Source of the DNA: an uncultured Collinsella sp.
Lineage (GTDB): Bacteria; Actinomycetota; Coriobacteriia; Coriobacteriales; Coriobacteriaceae
Reading direction: 5' to 3'
DNA length: 13,364 nt
Assembly (NCBI GenBank): GCA_902494295.1
Contig: CABUSL010000045.1
Location: forward strand, 1-13,364
Shown: one piece after another, positions 1-7,333 of the stretch
Layout: the number at the start of each line of letters is the position of its first letter
Numbering within the stretch: the stretch's first letter is position 1
Program-made: the position numbers and the translations under genes
The notes under the pieces: model-generated
Seen by the model: only the letters and a program-made list of their open reading frames with translations
What the model was told of the DNA's origin: nothing
Database searches by the model: none

Positions 1-211
1 CCGCCAGAGCGGCAATCTGCCTTTCAGCTTCGGCGGCATGACCAGAAGGTCAATGCCGCCTCGCTTCAAGGCACCTTGCTCGCTTTGGCGGGCTTTCGCT
101 GTCGTGGCCAAAACATCGGCGTTGCCTTGCTTCGGGAATGCGGCAGATAGAGACGTTCCTTTTTTGCCGGCAGTTTGGGACACTCCTTACGGGGCACCCC
201 CTCCACAGCGC
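1..211. other. Left-edge stretch without an assignable gene
   Basis: No gene is supported here. The plus strand is open from base 1 to a TAG at 148-150, and the minus strand is also open from a GTG near 184 to the window edge, so either could be the end of a truncated or degraded gene. Neither frame gives a product I recognise. The stretch lies downstream of the minus-strand ATPase. It contains one copy of the 37-bp repeat (152-188) and a GGGG-CA-CCCC palindrome (191-200). No convincing terminator with a T-run is seen for the ATPase. Confidence 0.4.
152..188. repeat. 37-bp dispersed repeat, copy 1
   Basis: It matches the copy at 1663-1699 at 34 of 37 positions in the same orientation. Its core is TTTGCCGGCAGTTTGG, containing the palindrome GCCGGC. 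Within the element a short direct repeat of the form GACGTTCCTT / GACACTCCTT flanks that core. The two copies lie on either side of the DUF4143 ATPase gene. The unit is non-coding as far as I can see, and homology stops abruptly outside it. Read on the minus strand it begins AAGGAGTG, which can mimic a start site and give spurious small ORFs. Confidence 0.75.
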
Positions 212-1513
212 CTATGCCAGCTTGTCGATTTGCCCAATCTCCCAGAGCGGAATATTGACGAGCGTGCCTTCGTCTCTATATGCCGCTAACGATGTTCTCA
301 CGCAGCGCTCGAGCTTGAACTTCTCGCAGGCAATCCTCAGGCTCTTTGCTTTGAGATTCTCTGCCGCCTTGACCTCGAGCGGAAGCACGGTCCCCGCATG
401 GTCGACGGCAAAGTCAGTCTCTGCATTGCCGGAGGAGGATGACCAATACGCGGGAGTATTGCCTTGGAGCAAAAGCTCCTGTGCGACGTATTGCTCGGTC
501 AGCGAGCCTTTGAACTCCGTAAAAACAGCGGGCCCGTTCAGAACAATGGCTGGCGTGAGGCCGGAGAGTGCTCCGAGGATGCCGGTGTCGATGCAGAACA
601 GCTTGAAGCCCGAGAGATCCTCGTAGCTTGTGAGCGGTGCTCTTAGGGCGGAAACACGTGGTACCTTATGAACGATTCCATAGTCCATGAGCCACTGGAG
701 GCTTTCCTCAAAATCGCGTGCGCGCGCCCCGGGACGAAGCGCGCCGTAGACGAACTTCTTGTTTTCCTTTGCGAGCTGGCCGGGAAGGGATTTCCAAACC
801 AGCCTCATGCGCTCGACGATGCGGGCTGGCGCATGCTTGCCAAAATCGGATTCATAAGCTTCGATGATTTGCTGCTGAAGCCTGCGGGCTTCGATGAAAT
901 CGTGGGAGGCGGCGAAAGCGGAGACAACTTCCGGCATGCCACCGACAACGAGGTATTCCTTGAGCAGGCGCTCGAGCTTTTCAGAAACGTTTGCCAGCAG
1001 GTCAATGTCTGCGGCAAGGATGGCATCTGCGAGCGGATTGCCATCGACGGCACGAACGAACTCGACAAACCCCATGGGGCGCATGGTGAGCTGGTCAATC
1101 TTGCCGACGGGGAACGACTCGTTTTCGCGTCGGAGCGCGAGCCCCATATAGGAGCCGGCTGCCACGATATGGTATTCCGGCGCCAGCTCGTTGAAGTATT
1201 TGAGCGAGGTGATGCCACGCGGTGCCTCTTGGATTTCGTCGAAGATGATGAGCGTGTCTGTCGGCGTTATGGTCTGGCCGCGTAGGAGCTCTATCTGGGA
1301 GATGATGCGTTTGGGGTCAAGGCTTCCGTCGAACAGCGAACGTGCGCCCGGTTCGAGCATAAAGTCAAAACGGATGACGTTTTGATACTGCTGGCCTGCG
1401 AATTCGTTGAGAAGCCAGGTTTTTCCCGTCTGGCGGGCCCCCTTAAGCAGGAGGGGCTTGCGGTTTGCCCTAGATTTCCAAGCGATGAGTTCGTCCATTA
1501 GCTGTCGCTGCAT
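212..1513 (-). CDS. AAA+ ATPase with C-terminal DUF4143 domain
   Basis: A 433-residue protein of the widespread AAA_14/DUF4143 family of putative ATP-binding proteins, whose cellular role is not established. Residues 25-33 (GARQTGKTW) form Walker A and 88-95 (LIIFDEIQ) Walker B. A sensor-like strand, HIVAAGSYMG, lies at about 115-124. The C-terminal DUF4143 part carries the restriction-endonuclease-like signature ETDF followed by LPLEVKA, typical of this family. Length is normal for the family. The ATG at 1513 is chosen because AGGAGG (1518-1523) sits four bases upstream. The gene stands alone; its upstream region holds tandem repeats and a palindrome, and a 37-bp repeat occurs on both sides. 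By eye GC is lower than in the gal genes, which suggests horizontal acquisition. The family is often multicopy in gut anaerobes. Family assignment is confident; function is unknown. Confidence 0.9.
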   Translation of the reverse strand: MQRQLMDELIAWKSRANRKPLLLKGARQTGKTWLLNEFAGQQYQNVIRFDFMLEPGARSLFDGSLDPKRIISQIELLRGQTITPTDTLIIFDEIQEAPRGITSLKYFNELAPEYHIVAAGSYMGLALRRENESFPVGKIDQLTMRPMGFVEFVRAVDGNPLADAILAADIDLLANVSEKLERLLKEYLVVGGMPEVVSAFAASHDFIEARRLQQQIIEAYESDFGKHAPARIVERMRLVWKSLPGQLAKENKKFVYGALRPGARARDFEESLQWLMDYGIVHKVPRVSALRAPLTSYEDLSGFKLFCIDTGILGALSGLTPAIVLNGPAVFTEFKGSLTEQYVAQELLLQGNTPAYWSSSSGNAETDFAVDHAGTVLPLEVKAAENLKAKSLRIACEKFKLERCVRTSLAAYRDEGTLVNIPLWEIGQIDKLA

Positions 1514-1536
1514 ACTGCCTCCTAACGATCATGGTT

Positions 1537-1558
1537 AGTATAAGACCGTTTCGGTCTT
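1537..1558 (-). promoter_or_regulatory. Putative -10 box and palindromic operator of the ATPase gene
   Basis: On the minus strand a TATACT -10-like hexamer (1542-1537) lies 23 bases before the ATG, next to the perfect 7-bp inverted repeat AAGACCG-TTT-CGGTCTT (1542-1558). The palindrome would fall between -10 and -35, a classic repressor position. No good -35 is visible, so this is a weak or activator-dependent promoter at best. Confidence 0.35.
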
Positions 1559-1642
1559 TCCATCGAAAAATGTGGGAGTAAACCACGCTTTTCCATCGAA
1601 TAATGTGTGAGGCAACCACGTTTTTCCATCGAATAATGTGGG
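1557..1642 (-). repeat. Three 33-bp tandem repeats upstream of the ATPase
   Basis: Units begin at 1557, 1590 and 1623, each with TTTCCATCGA followed by A/T-rich sequence and ATGTG. Units 1 and 2 end in AACCACG; the third is complete only in its first 20 bases. The period of 33 is a multiple of three, and the minus strand in one frame would read (HIIRWK)-like 11-residue repeats. That frame is different from the ATPase frame and runs into it, so I treat the units as DNA or RNA repeats and not as protein. Confidence 0.7.
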
Positions 1643-1662
1643 TGTTTAGGTCGGCACCTGGG

Positions 1663-1699
1663 GACGTTCCTTCTCTGCCGGCAGTTTGGAACACTCCTT
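1663..1699. repeat. 37-bp dispersed repeat, copy 2
   Basis: The partner of the element at 152-188, same orientation, differing at three positions (two C-for-T changes in the pyrimidine run and one A-for-G). It lies between the ATPase upstream region and the galT terminator. Confidence 0.75.
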
Positions 1700-1703
1700 G
1701 TTT

Positions 1704-1730
1704 TGATGCAAATTAGCTACCCTTGCATCA
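1704..1730. other. Inverted repeat TGATGCAA / TTGCATCA
   Basis: Perfect 8-bp arms (1704-1711 and 1723-1730) are separated by 11 bases. There is no T-run on the exit side on either strand, so it does not look like an intrinsic terminator. It could be a protein-binding site or the remnant edge of the accessory insertion. Confidence 0.4.
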
Positions 1731-1731
1731 G

Positions 1732-1770
1732 AAAACGGCGCCCGTCGGCGATGTTGCCGGCGGGCGCCGT
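1732..1770 (-). terminator. Rho-independent terminator of galKT
   Basis: On the minus strand, downstream of the galT stop, ACGGCGCCCG (1770-1761) pairs perfectly with CGGGCGCCGT (1744-1735). One G-T wobble and four further pairs close a 6-base loop (1750-1755), giving a stem of about 15 pairs. It is followed by TTTTC. The T-run is short, but the stem is very GC-rich. Confidence 0.8.
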
Positions 1771-1825
1771 GGTCGTGTAGGTGGCTATGTCGTGGGGGCT
1801 GCCGTTGAGCGTCCGGGTCTGTGCT

Positions 1826-3454
1826 CTACAGCGAGTCGATAAAGCGCTGCTGGGCGGCACGTCCTGCCTCGTCCCACTTAAAGACGCCGGCGTTGTCGAG
1901 CACGTGGCCAAACACCACGCCGACCTCCTCGTGCAGGATATCGATGGCGTTGTCTGCCGTAAGCTCGTTGGCGCGGCGGGCATAGACATCCTCGGCCCAT
2001 GCGGCGTGGCTGCGGCATAGATCATCGCCCTCGAGTGCACCGGCAAGGTCGTAGCTGGCATCGGCCTTGGCCGCCAGCAGGTGCTCGCGGACAGCGCCGA
2101 GCTCGGGAACCAAGCGCGGCGGCAGAATGGCCAGGCCCATGACCTCGATCAGGCCGATGTTCTCCTTCTTAATGTGATGGTACTCGGCATGCGGGTGGAA
2201 AACGCCCAGCGGATGCTCGTCGGTCGTGATATTGCAGCGAAGCGCCAGGTAGGCCTCGTAGATTTCGCCGCCGGCGTTGCCGCGGGAGCCGACGCGGCGG
2301 ATGACGGGCGTTACGGTGTTGTGCGCTACGCCGTCGGCTGTGTGTGCGATAACGCCCACGGACTCGTCGGTCCACTCGCGCCAGGCGAGGATAATCTTCT
2401 CGGCAGCATCGAGCAGCTGGGTGCGGTCGTGCGAGCGCAGTCGCAGCACCGAAAGCGGCCACTGCAACACGGTGCCGCTGACCTGGTCAAAGCCGGGCAC
2501 GCTAAACTGCGAGACCTCGGCGGCATGCATCATGGGGAACTCGTGCGCGCCGCCCTGGAAGTGGTCGTGCGACAAGATCGAGCCGCCCACGATGGGCAGG
2601 TCGGCGTTGGAGCCAATAAAGTAGTGCGGGAACAGGTCCACAAAATCGAGCAGGCAGGTCAGCCCCTTGCGGTCGACGTGCATCGGGCGATGCTCGGAGC
2701 TCATAGCAATGCAGTGCTCGTTAAAGTATGCGTACGGGCTGTACTGGAAGCCCCAGCGCTCGTCGTTGAGCTGAATGGGGATAACGCGTAGGTTCTGGCG
2801 GGCGGGATGGGCGCCGCCGTCGGCTGCGGCGGAGCGTCCGGGATAGCCCTCGTTCTCGATGCACAGCTGGCAGGCGGGATACTTCTCGCCCGTGTTCTTT
2901 GCGGCGCCGGCTGCGGCAATGTCGCGCGGGTCCTTCTCGGGCTTCGACAGGTTGATGGTGATCTCCAGGTCGCCCCAGTTGGTGGGGGTGCGCCATTTGA
3001 TGTTGCGCGCGATGGCGGCACGGCGCACGTAGCCGGCGTCGCAGCACAGACCGTAGAACCAGTCGGTCGCGGCGCGGGGCTCGTTGACGCCCATGCGGCC
3101 GTTGAATTCCTCGTTTACAACCGAAGGTCTCGGCATCAGCGCGCCCATGATGCGCATGGCGATGCGGTCGCGGCCCGATGCCGTGTCCTCGGCGGCACCG
3201 CTGGCAACGGCGACCTCGGAAAGCGCGGCAAGCGTGCCCTCCAGGTCAAAATCGGGGAGCGTATCAGGGTGCAAGAGCGAGAGCTTCTCGTTCTGCAGCG
3301 CCCAGGTCATGTCGAGCGCGGGACCCGTAGTGCCGATGCACTCCAGAATGGTGTTGTAGGCCCAGATGCGGTCGTCCTGTCCGATCATCGATCGGTGGAT
3401 AGCGTACTCAATCAGGCCCTGCGCGGCCTCGCGCACATCAGCCATTACAGCCAT
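1826..3454 (-). CDS. galT: UDP-glucose--hexose-1-phosphate uridylyltransferase (class II GalT)
   Basis: Cytoplasmic Leloir-pathway enzyme that swaps UMP between UDP-glucose and galactose-1-phosphate. The protein has 542 residues, in the range of the long class II GalT family of Gram-positive bacteria and unlike the roughly 350-residue class I enzyme. The diagnostic stretch runs from FPHYFIGSNADLP (275-287) through GGSILSHDHFQGG (290-302); H296 and H298 lie in the HxHxQ-type motif. FNEHCIAM (244-251) is also typical. The first ATG (3454) has AAGGGGG ten bases upstream. A second ATG at 3445 overlaps the galK stop as TAATG and would give 539 residues by termination-reinitiation; I cannot decide between the two. 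It is the second gene of the galKT operon and is followed by a strong terminator. Confidence 0.95.
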   Translation of the reverse strand: MAVMADVREAAQGLIEYAIHRSMIGQDDRIWAYNTILECIGTTGPALDMTWALQNEKLSLLHPDTLPDFDLEGTLAALSEVAVASGAAEDTASGRDRIAMRIMGALMPRPSVVNEEFNGRMGVNEPRAATDWFYGLCCDAGYVRRAAIARNIKWRTPTNWGDLEITINLSKPEKDPRDIAAAGAAKNTGEKYPACQLCIENEGYPGRSAAADGGAHPARQNLRVIPIQLNDERWGFQYSPYAYFNEHCIAMSSEHRPMHVDRKGLTCLLDFVDLFPHYFIGSNADLPIVGGSILSHDHFQGGAHEFPMMHAAEVSQFSVPGFDQVSGTVLQWPLSVLRLRSHDRTQLLDAAEKIILAWREWTDESVGVIAHTADGVAHNTVTPVIRRVGSRGNAGGEIYEAYLALRCNITTDEHPLGVFHPHAEYHHIKKENIGLIEVMGLAILPPRLVPELGAVREHLLAAKADASYDLAGALEGDDLCRSHAAWAEDVYARRANELTADNAIDILHEEVGVVFGHVLDNAGVFKWDEAGRAAQQRFIDSL

Positions 3455-4650
3455 GCCGCGTAAGCCCCCTTGTCAGAAATTGCGTAGTGACGGGCAGAGC
3501 CCTCGCCCAGCCAGCCGTTCATCTTGGCAATGAAGGTGTCGACCAGATTGAGCGGCACGAAGGCCTGAATGGTGCCGCCAAAGCCGCCGCCGTGGATGCG
3601 GACGGCGCCGCGACCGTCGAGCACATGCTCGGCCAGCGCCAGGGCATACATGGAGGGCTGCTCGGAGCCCAGCTTGGCAACGACATTCTGCAGGTACATG
3701 GCAGAGCTGGCGCCGGACTCGCGCGTCAGGACTAGGAACTGGTCGATGTCGCCGGCGTTGAGCGCTGCCCAGCGCTTATCGACCAGGCCGTTCTCGTACC
3801 AGTAGTGAACGGCGCGCAGGCAGGCACGGTCGCCCAGCTTGGCGCGCAGCTCGGGGAGTTTGGCGTCAAAGTCCGCCACGTTTACCTCGCACAGGCGTGC
3901 CTTGCCAAACTCGGCGGCGACGTCCTGCATCTCGCGCGGAACGGCGGCGTAGTCGTCGGTAGCTGCCACATGGTCGGCGCCAACCTTAACGAGCACGAGC
4001 GCGTAGCCGTGATCCTCAAAGTTGAGCTCGAGCTTCTGGGTTTTAGGTTGAGACTGGTCCTCAAAGTCCATGTAGGCAAGGCCGCCCAGGCAAACGGCGG
4101 CCTGGTCCATCAGACCGCAGGGCTTGCCATAGTAGTTGTTCTCGGTGCGCTGGCTCATCTGGGCGAGTGCGACGGGCTCAATGGCGGGTGCGCCCCAGAG
4201 CGTCTCCATGGCGCGACCGTACGCGGCCTCGACGGCGGCGGAGCTCGAAAGGCCACCACCCGAGGGGACAGAGCAGGTGAAGGCGAAGTCGAAGCCCTGG
4301 GGCTCAACGCCCAGAGCAGCGATTTCGTGGGCCATGCCGCGGACGAGGCTCGCGGACGTGCCCTTCTCGGACTCCTGAACGTCTAGCGTGTCGAGCGTGA
4401 TCTCAAACGTAGGATAGCCCTCGTCGGCGACGCGAATCTTGTTGGAGTCGGTTGCCACGGCGATGCCGTCGACGGCGACATCGAGCGAGCCGGCGATGAC
4501 GTGGCCGCCCTCGTGGTCGGTGTGGTTGCCGCTGATCTCGGAACGGCCGGGCGCGTGCACATAGAGCACCTGGCGGTCGCCGATGGGGCCAAACTCCTCC
4601 TCAAACAGCTTGGTGAGCGTGGCGAGTGTCTTTTCGTCGGGGGTGGTCAT
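3445..4650 (-). CDS. galK: Galactokinase (GHMP kinase family)
   Basis: Phosphorylates galactose to galactose-1-phosphate, the substrate of the adjacent GalT. The protein has 401 residues. The sugar-binding signature PGRSEISGNHTDHEGG lies at 34-49, with the catalytic-site Arg at 36. The GHMP ATP loop PSGGGLSSSAAVE is at 129-141, the catalytic Asp of MDQ at 182, and the C-terminal motif RIHGGGFGGT at 351-360. The usual GEHTDY is GNHTDH here, as in a subfamily I recall from anaerobic Firmicutes. The ATG at 4650 is preferred because AAAGGA (4661-4656) sits five bases upstream. An in-frame extension to 4737 would run through the operator region and lacks a good SD. The 3' end overlaps galT by 10 bases. 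The upstream region holds operator-like repeats, so control by the divergent LacI-type protein is likely. Confidence 0.94.
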   Translation of the reverse strand: MTTPDEKTLATLTKLFEEEFGPIGDRQVLYVHAPGRSEISGNHTDHEGGHVIAGSLDVAVDGIAVATDSNKIRVADEGYPTFEITLDTLDVQESEKGTSASLVRGMAHEIAALGVEPQGFDFAFTCSVPSGGGLSSSAAVEAAYGRAMETLWGAPAIEPVALAQMSQRTENNYYGKPCGLMDQAAVCLGGLAYMDFEDQSQPKTQKLELNFEDHGYALVLVKVGADHVAATDDYAAVPREMQDVAAEFGKARLCEVNVADFDAKLPELRAKLGDRACLRAVHYWYENGLVDKRWAALNAGDIDQFLVLTRESGASSAMYLQNVVAKLGSEQPSMYALALAEHVLDGRGAVRIHGGGFGGTIQAFVPLNLVDTFIAKMNGWLGEGSARHYAISDKGAYAAWL

Positions 4651-4690
4651 GGAAGTCCTTTCCTTGGCGCGCACGGGTGAGTTTTGCGTC

Positions 4691-4708
4691 GTTATGAGTA
4701 CGTTAACA
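4691..4708 (-). promoter_or_regulatory. Putative LacI-type operator O1 (galK proximal)
   Basis: The sequence GTTATGAGTACGTTAACA is the exact reverse complement of O2 at 4759-4776. Read as TGAGTAC-GTTAACA it has the central CG and the TGnnnAC half-sites typical of LacI-family operators. It lies 41-58 bases before the galK start, a position that would block transcription. Confidence 0.7.
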
Positions 4709-4758
4709 ACTTGAAGCGGCATGAACCAAGTGTTCACGATACCGCACGTTACGGGCTA

Positions 4759-4776
4759 TGTTAACGTACTCATAAC
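4759..4776 (+). promoter_or_regulatory. Putative LacI-type operator O2
   Basis: TGTTAACGTACTCATAAC, a perfect 18-bp inverted copy of O1; the two sites are separated by 50 bases. The matched pair between divergent galK and a LacI-family gene is strong circumstantial evidence for cooperative or looping repression. Confidence 0.7.
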
Positions 4777-4867
4777 ACATCGCTTGTCACTTTTTGAGAA
4801 TCTGGTAATCGGTAGAAATTCAGCCGTGAACGGTGTGGCCGTATGGACATATGGAGCAAAAGAACCG

Positions 4868-4896
4868 CTGATAGAAAAAGTAGAGTACGTTAACAT
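4868..4896 (+). promoter_or_regulatory. Putative regulator promoter with operator O3
   Basis: GAGTACGTTAACA (4883-4895) repeats 13 bases of O1 exactly. It overlaps a possible -10 hexamer TAACAT (4891-4896) that is 17 bases from CTGATA (4868-4873, four of six matches to the -35 consensus). This arrangement suggests autorepression of the LacI-family gene. The operator match is clear; the promoter call is weak. Confidence 0.5.
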
Positions 4897-4988
4897 GCGT
4901 CCGACGATAGCGGACTTCGGCGCGGGGTGTGTTTCTGCCCGGGCCGACATTCGCACTATTCAGATCCTGCGAGAGCGAAGGTGATTTT

Positions 4989-6020
4989 GTGGCAAGGCGC
5001 CCTTCCAACGATACGGGTACGCGTCCGGTATCCATGGCCGACGTTGCCCGCGCTGCCGGTGTTTCGCAACAGACGGTTTCGCGCGTTGCCAACGGATTGC
5101 CCAACGTTAACGAACAGACGCGCCAGCGCGTGCAAGCCGCTATGCAAGAGCTCGGCTTCCGTCCGAGCTATGCCGGCCGTTCGTTGCGTGACGGCCGTTA
5201 CCATTCGGTCGGCCTGTGCGTCAACGATGTCACCAAGTTTGGCAACCTCTCAATGATCGACGGCATCGCCAGCGCTGCTCGCGAGCATAATTGCGCCATC
5301 ACACTGGTCGAGATGTCCAAGACCGAGGAATTCTCTCTTGCCGAGGCAACACATCGTATGGCCGCGCTGCCCGTGGACGGCATCATTATCGGCATGAGCC
5401 GTATGGCTCCCGATTTTGAGACGTTCGATCCGTTGCCGGGTATTGGCACGGTCATCGTTACCATGTATGCGCACCCGCGGGTGACTACGGTTGACTCCGA
5501 TCATTACGGCTGCTCGCTGTTGCTCATGGATCATCTGTTTGAGCTGGGACATGAGCAGATTCGTTATATCGGCGGCCCGTCCTTTTCGGTCGACGAGCAG
5601 TTCCGTCGCGCCGGTTGGCAGGATGCGCTCGAGCGTAAGCACATCGAGCCGGTAGAGCCGCTTGAGGGCGACTGGTCTGCCAACAGCGGTTACGAGGCCG
5701 GTAGGTACCTGGCCGAACACGATCGCACCATGACGGCGATCTATGCGGCAAACGATCAGATGGCAAATGGCGCCATTGCAGCGCTGCGCGATAGCGGCTT
5801 GCGCGTGCCCGAGGACGTGAGCGTGGTGGGCGTTGATGACTCGCTCGACGACTTTGTCGCACATAACGAGCTCACGACTGTCCGATTCGATTTGCATCAG
5901 CGTGGGCGCGAGGTATTCGAGCACGCGGTTCCCAAGGCGGGGGCAACGGACAAAACCGTCGCCATTCGCATCCCCGGTCAGCTCATCGTTCGACATAGCA
6001 CGGCAGAGCCTCGCGCATAG
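4989..6020 (+). CDS. LacI-family transcriptional regulator, probable galactose repressor
   Basis: A 343-residue DNA-binding repressor, the usual length for the LacI/GalR family. The N-terminal helix-turn-helix runs from VSMADVARAAGVSQQTVSR (14-32) to about residue 60, followed by the hinge (PSYAGRSLRDG). A periplasmic-binding-protein-like sugar-sensing domain fills the rest, including the typical VVGVDDS segment near the C-terminus. I chose the GTG at 4989 because GAAGG (4977-4981) is seven bases upstream and the HTH then starts at the normal distance; the extension back to 4929 has no support. It is divergent from galKT, with three related operator-like sites between them, so it probably represses galKT and itself. 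The inducer (galactose or a derivative) is inferred from context only. Confidence 0.93.
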   Translation: MARRPSNDTGTRPVSMADVARAAGVSQQTVSRVANGLPNVNEQTRQRVQAAMQELGFRPSYAGRSLRDGRYHSVGLCVNDVTKFGNLSMIDGIASAAREHNCAITLVEMSKTEEFSLAEATHRMAALPVDGIIIGMSRMAPDFETFDPLPGIGTVIVTMYAHPRVTTVDSDHYGCSLLLMDHLFELGHEQIRYIGGPSFSVDEQFRRAGWQDALERKHIEPVEPLEGDWSANSGYEAGRYLAEHDRTMTAIYAANDQMANGAIAALRDSGLRVPEDVSVVGVDDSLDDFVAHNELTTVRFDLHQRGREVFEHAVPKAGATDKTVAIRIPGQLIVRHSTAEPRA

Positions 6021-6103
6021 TTTTTGCAGGTCAAAAGCGGTATATTCCGCATCAATAACAATCGATAAGGATGCCGGTAGATAGCTGTGGCTCTAAAGGC
6101 GAG

Positions 6104-6112
6104 TGTTATGAT
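6104..6112 (+). promoter_or_regulatory. Extended -10 promoter of the flavodiiron gene
   Basis: TGTTATGAT is a TGn extended -10 with hexamer TATGAT (five of six matches), 38 bases before the ATG. No matching -35 is seen, as is usual for extended -10 promoters. Confidence 0.5.
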
Positions 6113-6149
6113 AGACGGGTTCTTTTGTCTATCTAGGAGGCTTTGCCTG

Positions 6150-7310
6150 ATGGAGATCACCAAGGATATCCGCTACATTGGCGTCAACGATCACGACATT
6201 GACCTGTTCGAGGGCCAGTACGACGTGTCCGAGAACGGCATGGCATACAACAGCTATGTTATCTTGGGCGATAAAATTGCTGTCGCCGATTCGGTCGACG
6301 CTGGCTTTGTCGACGAGTGGCTCGGCAACCTCGAGGCCGCGCTCGATGGCCGTACGCCCGACTACCTGGTCGTCCATCACATGGAGCCCGATCATTCCGC
6401 CGGTATCGCCGCCTTTATGGAGCGCTATCCCCAGGCGCAGATTGTGGCAAGCATGGGTGCTTTCCGCATGATGGTCAACTACTTTGGCACCGACTTCTCC
6501 GAGCGCAAGATGGTCGTCAAAGATGGCGACGTGCTCGACCTGGGCGGCCACAGCCTAACCTTTGTCGGTGCCCCCAATGTTCACTGGCCCGAGGTGCTCT
6601 TCTCCTACGAGGCCACCGACAAGGTGCTCTTTAGTGCCGACGGCTTTGGCAAGTTTGGCGCCAACGACATCGAGGATCCCGAGGGCTGGGCTTGCGAAGC
6701 GCGCCGTTACTACTTTGGCATCGTGGGCAAGTTCGGCAAGTTTGTGCAGGCCGTGCTCAAGAAGGCCGCCGATCTGGACATCCAGATCATCTGCCCGCTC
6801 CACGGTCCTGTTCTTACCGAGAATCTGGGCTATTACCTCGACACCTATAACACCTGGTCGAGCTATCAGCCCGAGGATGAGGGCATCACGATCGCCTATG
6901 CGAGTGTGTATGGCCATCTGAAGGCTGCTGTTGAGGAACTCGCTTCTGCGCTCGAGGCCCGCGGCCAGAAGGTTTCCGTCTTTGACCTGGCTCGGGATGA
7001 TATGGCCGAGGCCGTTGAGGATGCGTTCCGCTATGACCGTCTGGTGCTCGCTTCCATTACCTATCAGGGCGAGATCTTCCCGTTCGTGAGCACCTTTATC
7101 CATACGCTTGCCGAGCACGCCTATCAGAACCGTACGGTGGCACTCGTCGAGGCCGGCTCCTGGGCGCCCACCGCTGCCAAGGTTATGACCAAGGAGCTCG
7201 AGGGCATGAAGGACATCACCCTGACGCAGAACAAGGTGACCGTGCTGGGCTCGCTCAACGACGCCTCGCGCGCTCAGATCGAGGCCCTTGCCGACGAGCT
7301 GTCCAAGTAG
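6150..7310 (+). CDS. Flavodiiron protein (FprA/ROO-type oxygen or nitric oxide reductase)
   Basis: A cytoplasmic 386-residue enzyme that reduces O2 to water and/or NO to N2O, protecting anaerobes. The N-terminal metallo-beta-lactamase-like domain retains all diiron ligands: H77, E79, D81 and H82 in HHMEPDHSAG, H145 in APNVHWPE, D164 in FSADGFGKFG and H218 in CPLHGPV. The flavodoxin-like FMN domain starts near residue 247 (ITIAYASVYGHLK). There is no C-terminal rubredoxin or flavin reductase extension, so a separate electron donor is needed. The ATG at 6150 has a perfect AGGAGG (6135-6140) nine bases upstream, so the in-frame extension to 6087 is rejected. It appears monocistronic, with its own promoter and terminator. 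O2 versus NO preference cannot be read from sequence. Confidence 0.94.
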   Translation: MEITKDIRYIGVNDHDIDLFEGQYDVSENGMAYNSYVILGDKIAVADSVDAGFVDEWLGNLEAALDGRTPDYLVVHHMEPDHSAGIAAFMERYPQAQIVASMGAFRMMVNYFGTDFSERKMVVKDGDVLDLGGHSLTFVGAPNVHWPEVLFSYEATDKVLFSADGFGKFGANDIEDPEGWACEARRYYFGIVGKFGKFVQAVLKKAADLDIQIICPLHGPVLTENLGYYLDTYNTWSSYQPEDEGITIAYASVYGHLKAAVEELASALEARGQKVSVFDLARDDMAEAVEDAFRYDRLVLASITYQGEIFPFVSTFIHTLAEHAYQNRTVALVEAGSWAPTAAKVMTKELEGMKDITLTQNKVTVLGSLNDASRAQIEALADELSK

Positions 7311-7333
7311 CGACACATTCACTTCTGATGCTC

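Noticed and set aside
1557..1642. CRISPR-like array
   Set aside because: The 33-bp units are contiguous tandem repeats with no unique spacers and no cas genes nearby.
1470..1694. 74-residue minus-strand frame with HIIRWK repeats
   Set aside because: It starts inside the dispersed repeat, overlaps the ATPase start in another frame, and owes its repeats to the 33-bp DNA units; no independent SD with proper spacing.
2081..2791. Long plus-strand open frames opposite galT and galK (also 2807-3463, 3805-4386)
   Set aside because: Antisense shadows of GC-rich coding sequence with low-complexity products and no recognisable domain.
4651..4737. N-terminal extension of galK to 4737
   Set aside because: It would translate through operator O1, has no SD, and the ATG at 4650 has a good SD and normal domain distance.
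4929..4988. N-terminal extension of the LacI-type protein
   Set aside because: GTG at 4989 has a well-placed GAAGG and puts the helix-turn-helix at the usual position.
6087..6149. N-terminal extension of the flavodiiron protein
   Set aside because: It spans the putative -10 and the perfect AGGAGG that serves the ATG at 6150.
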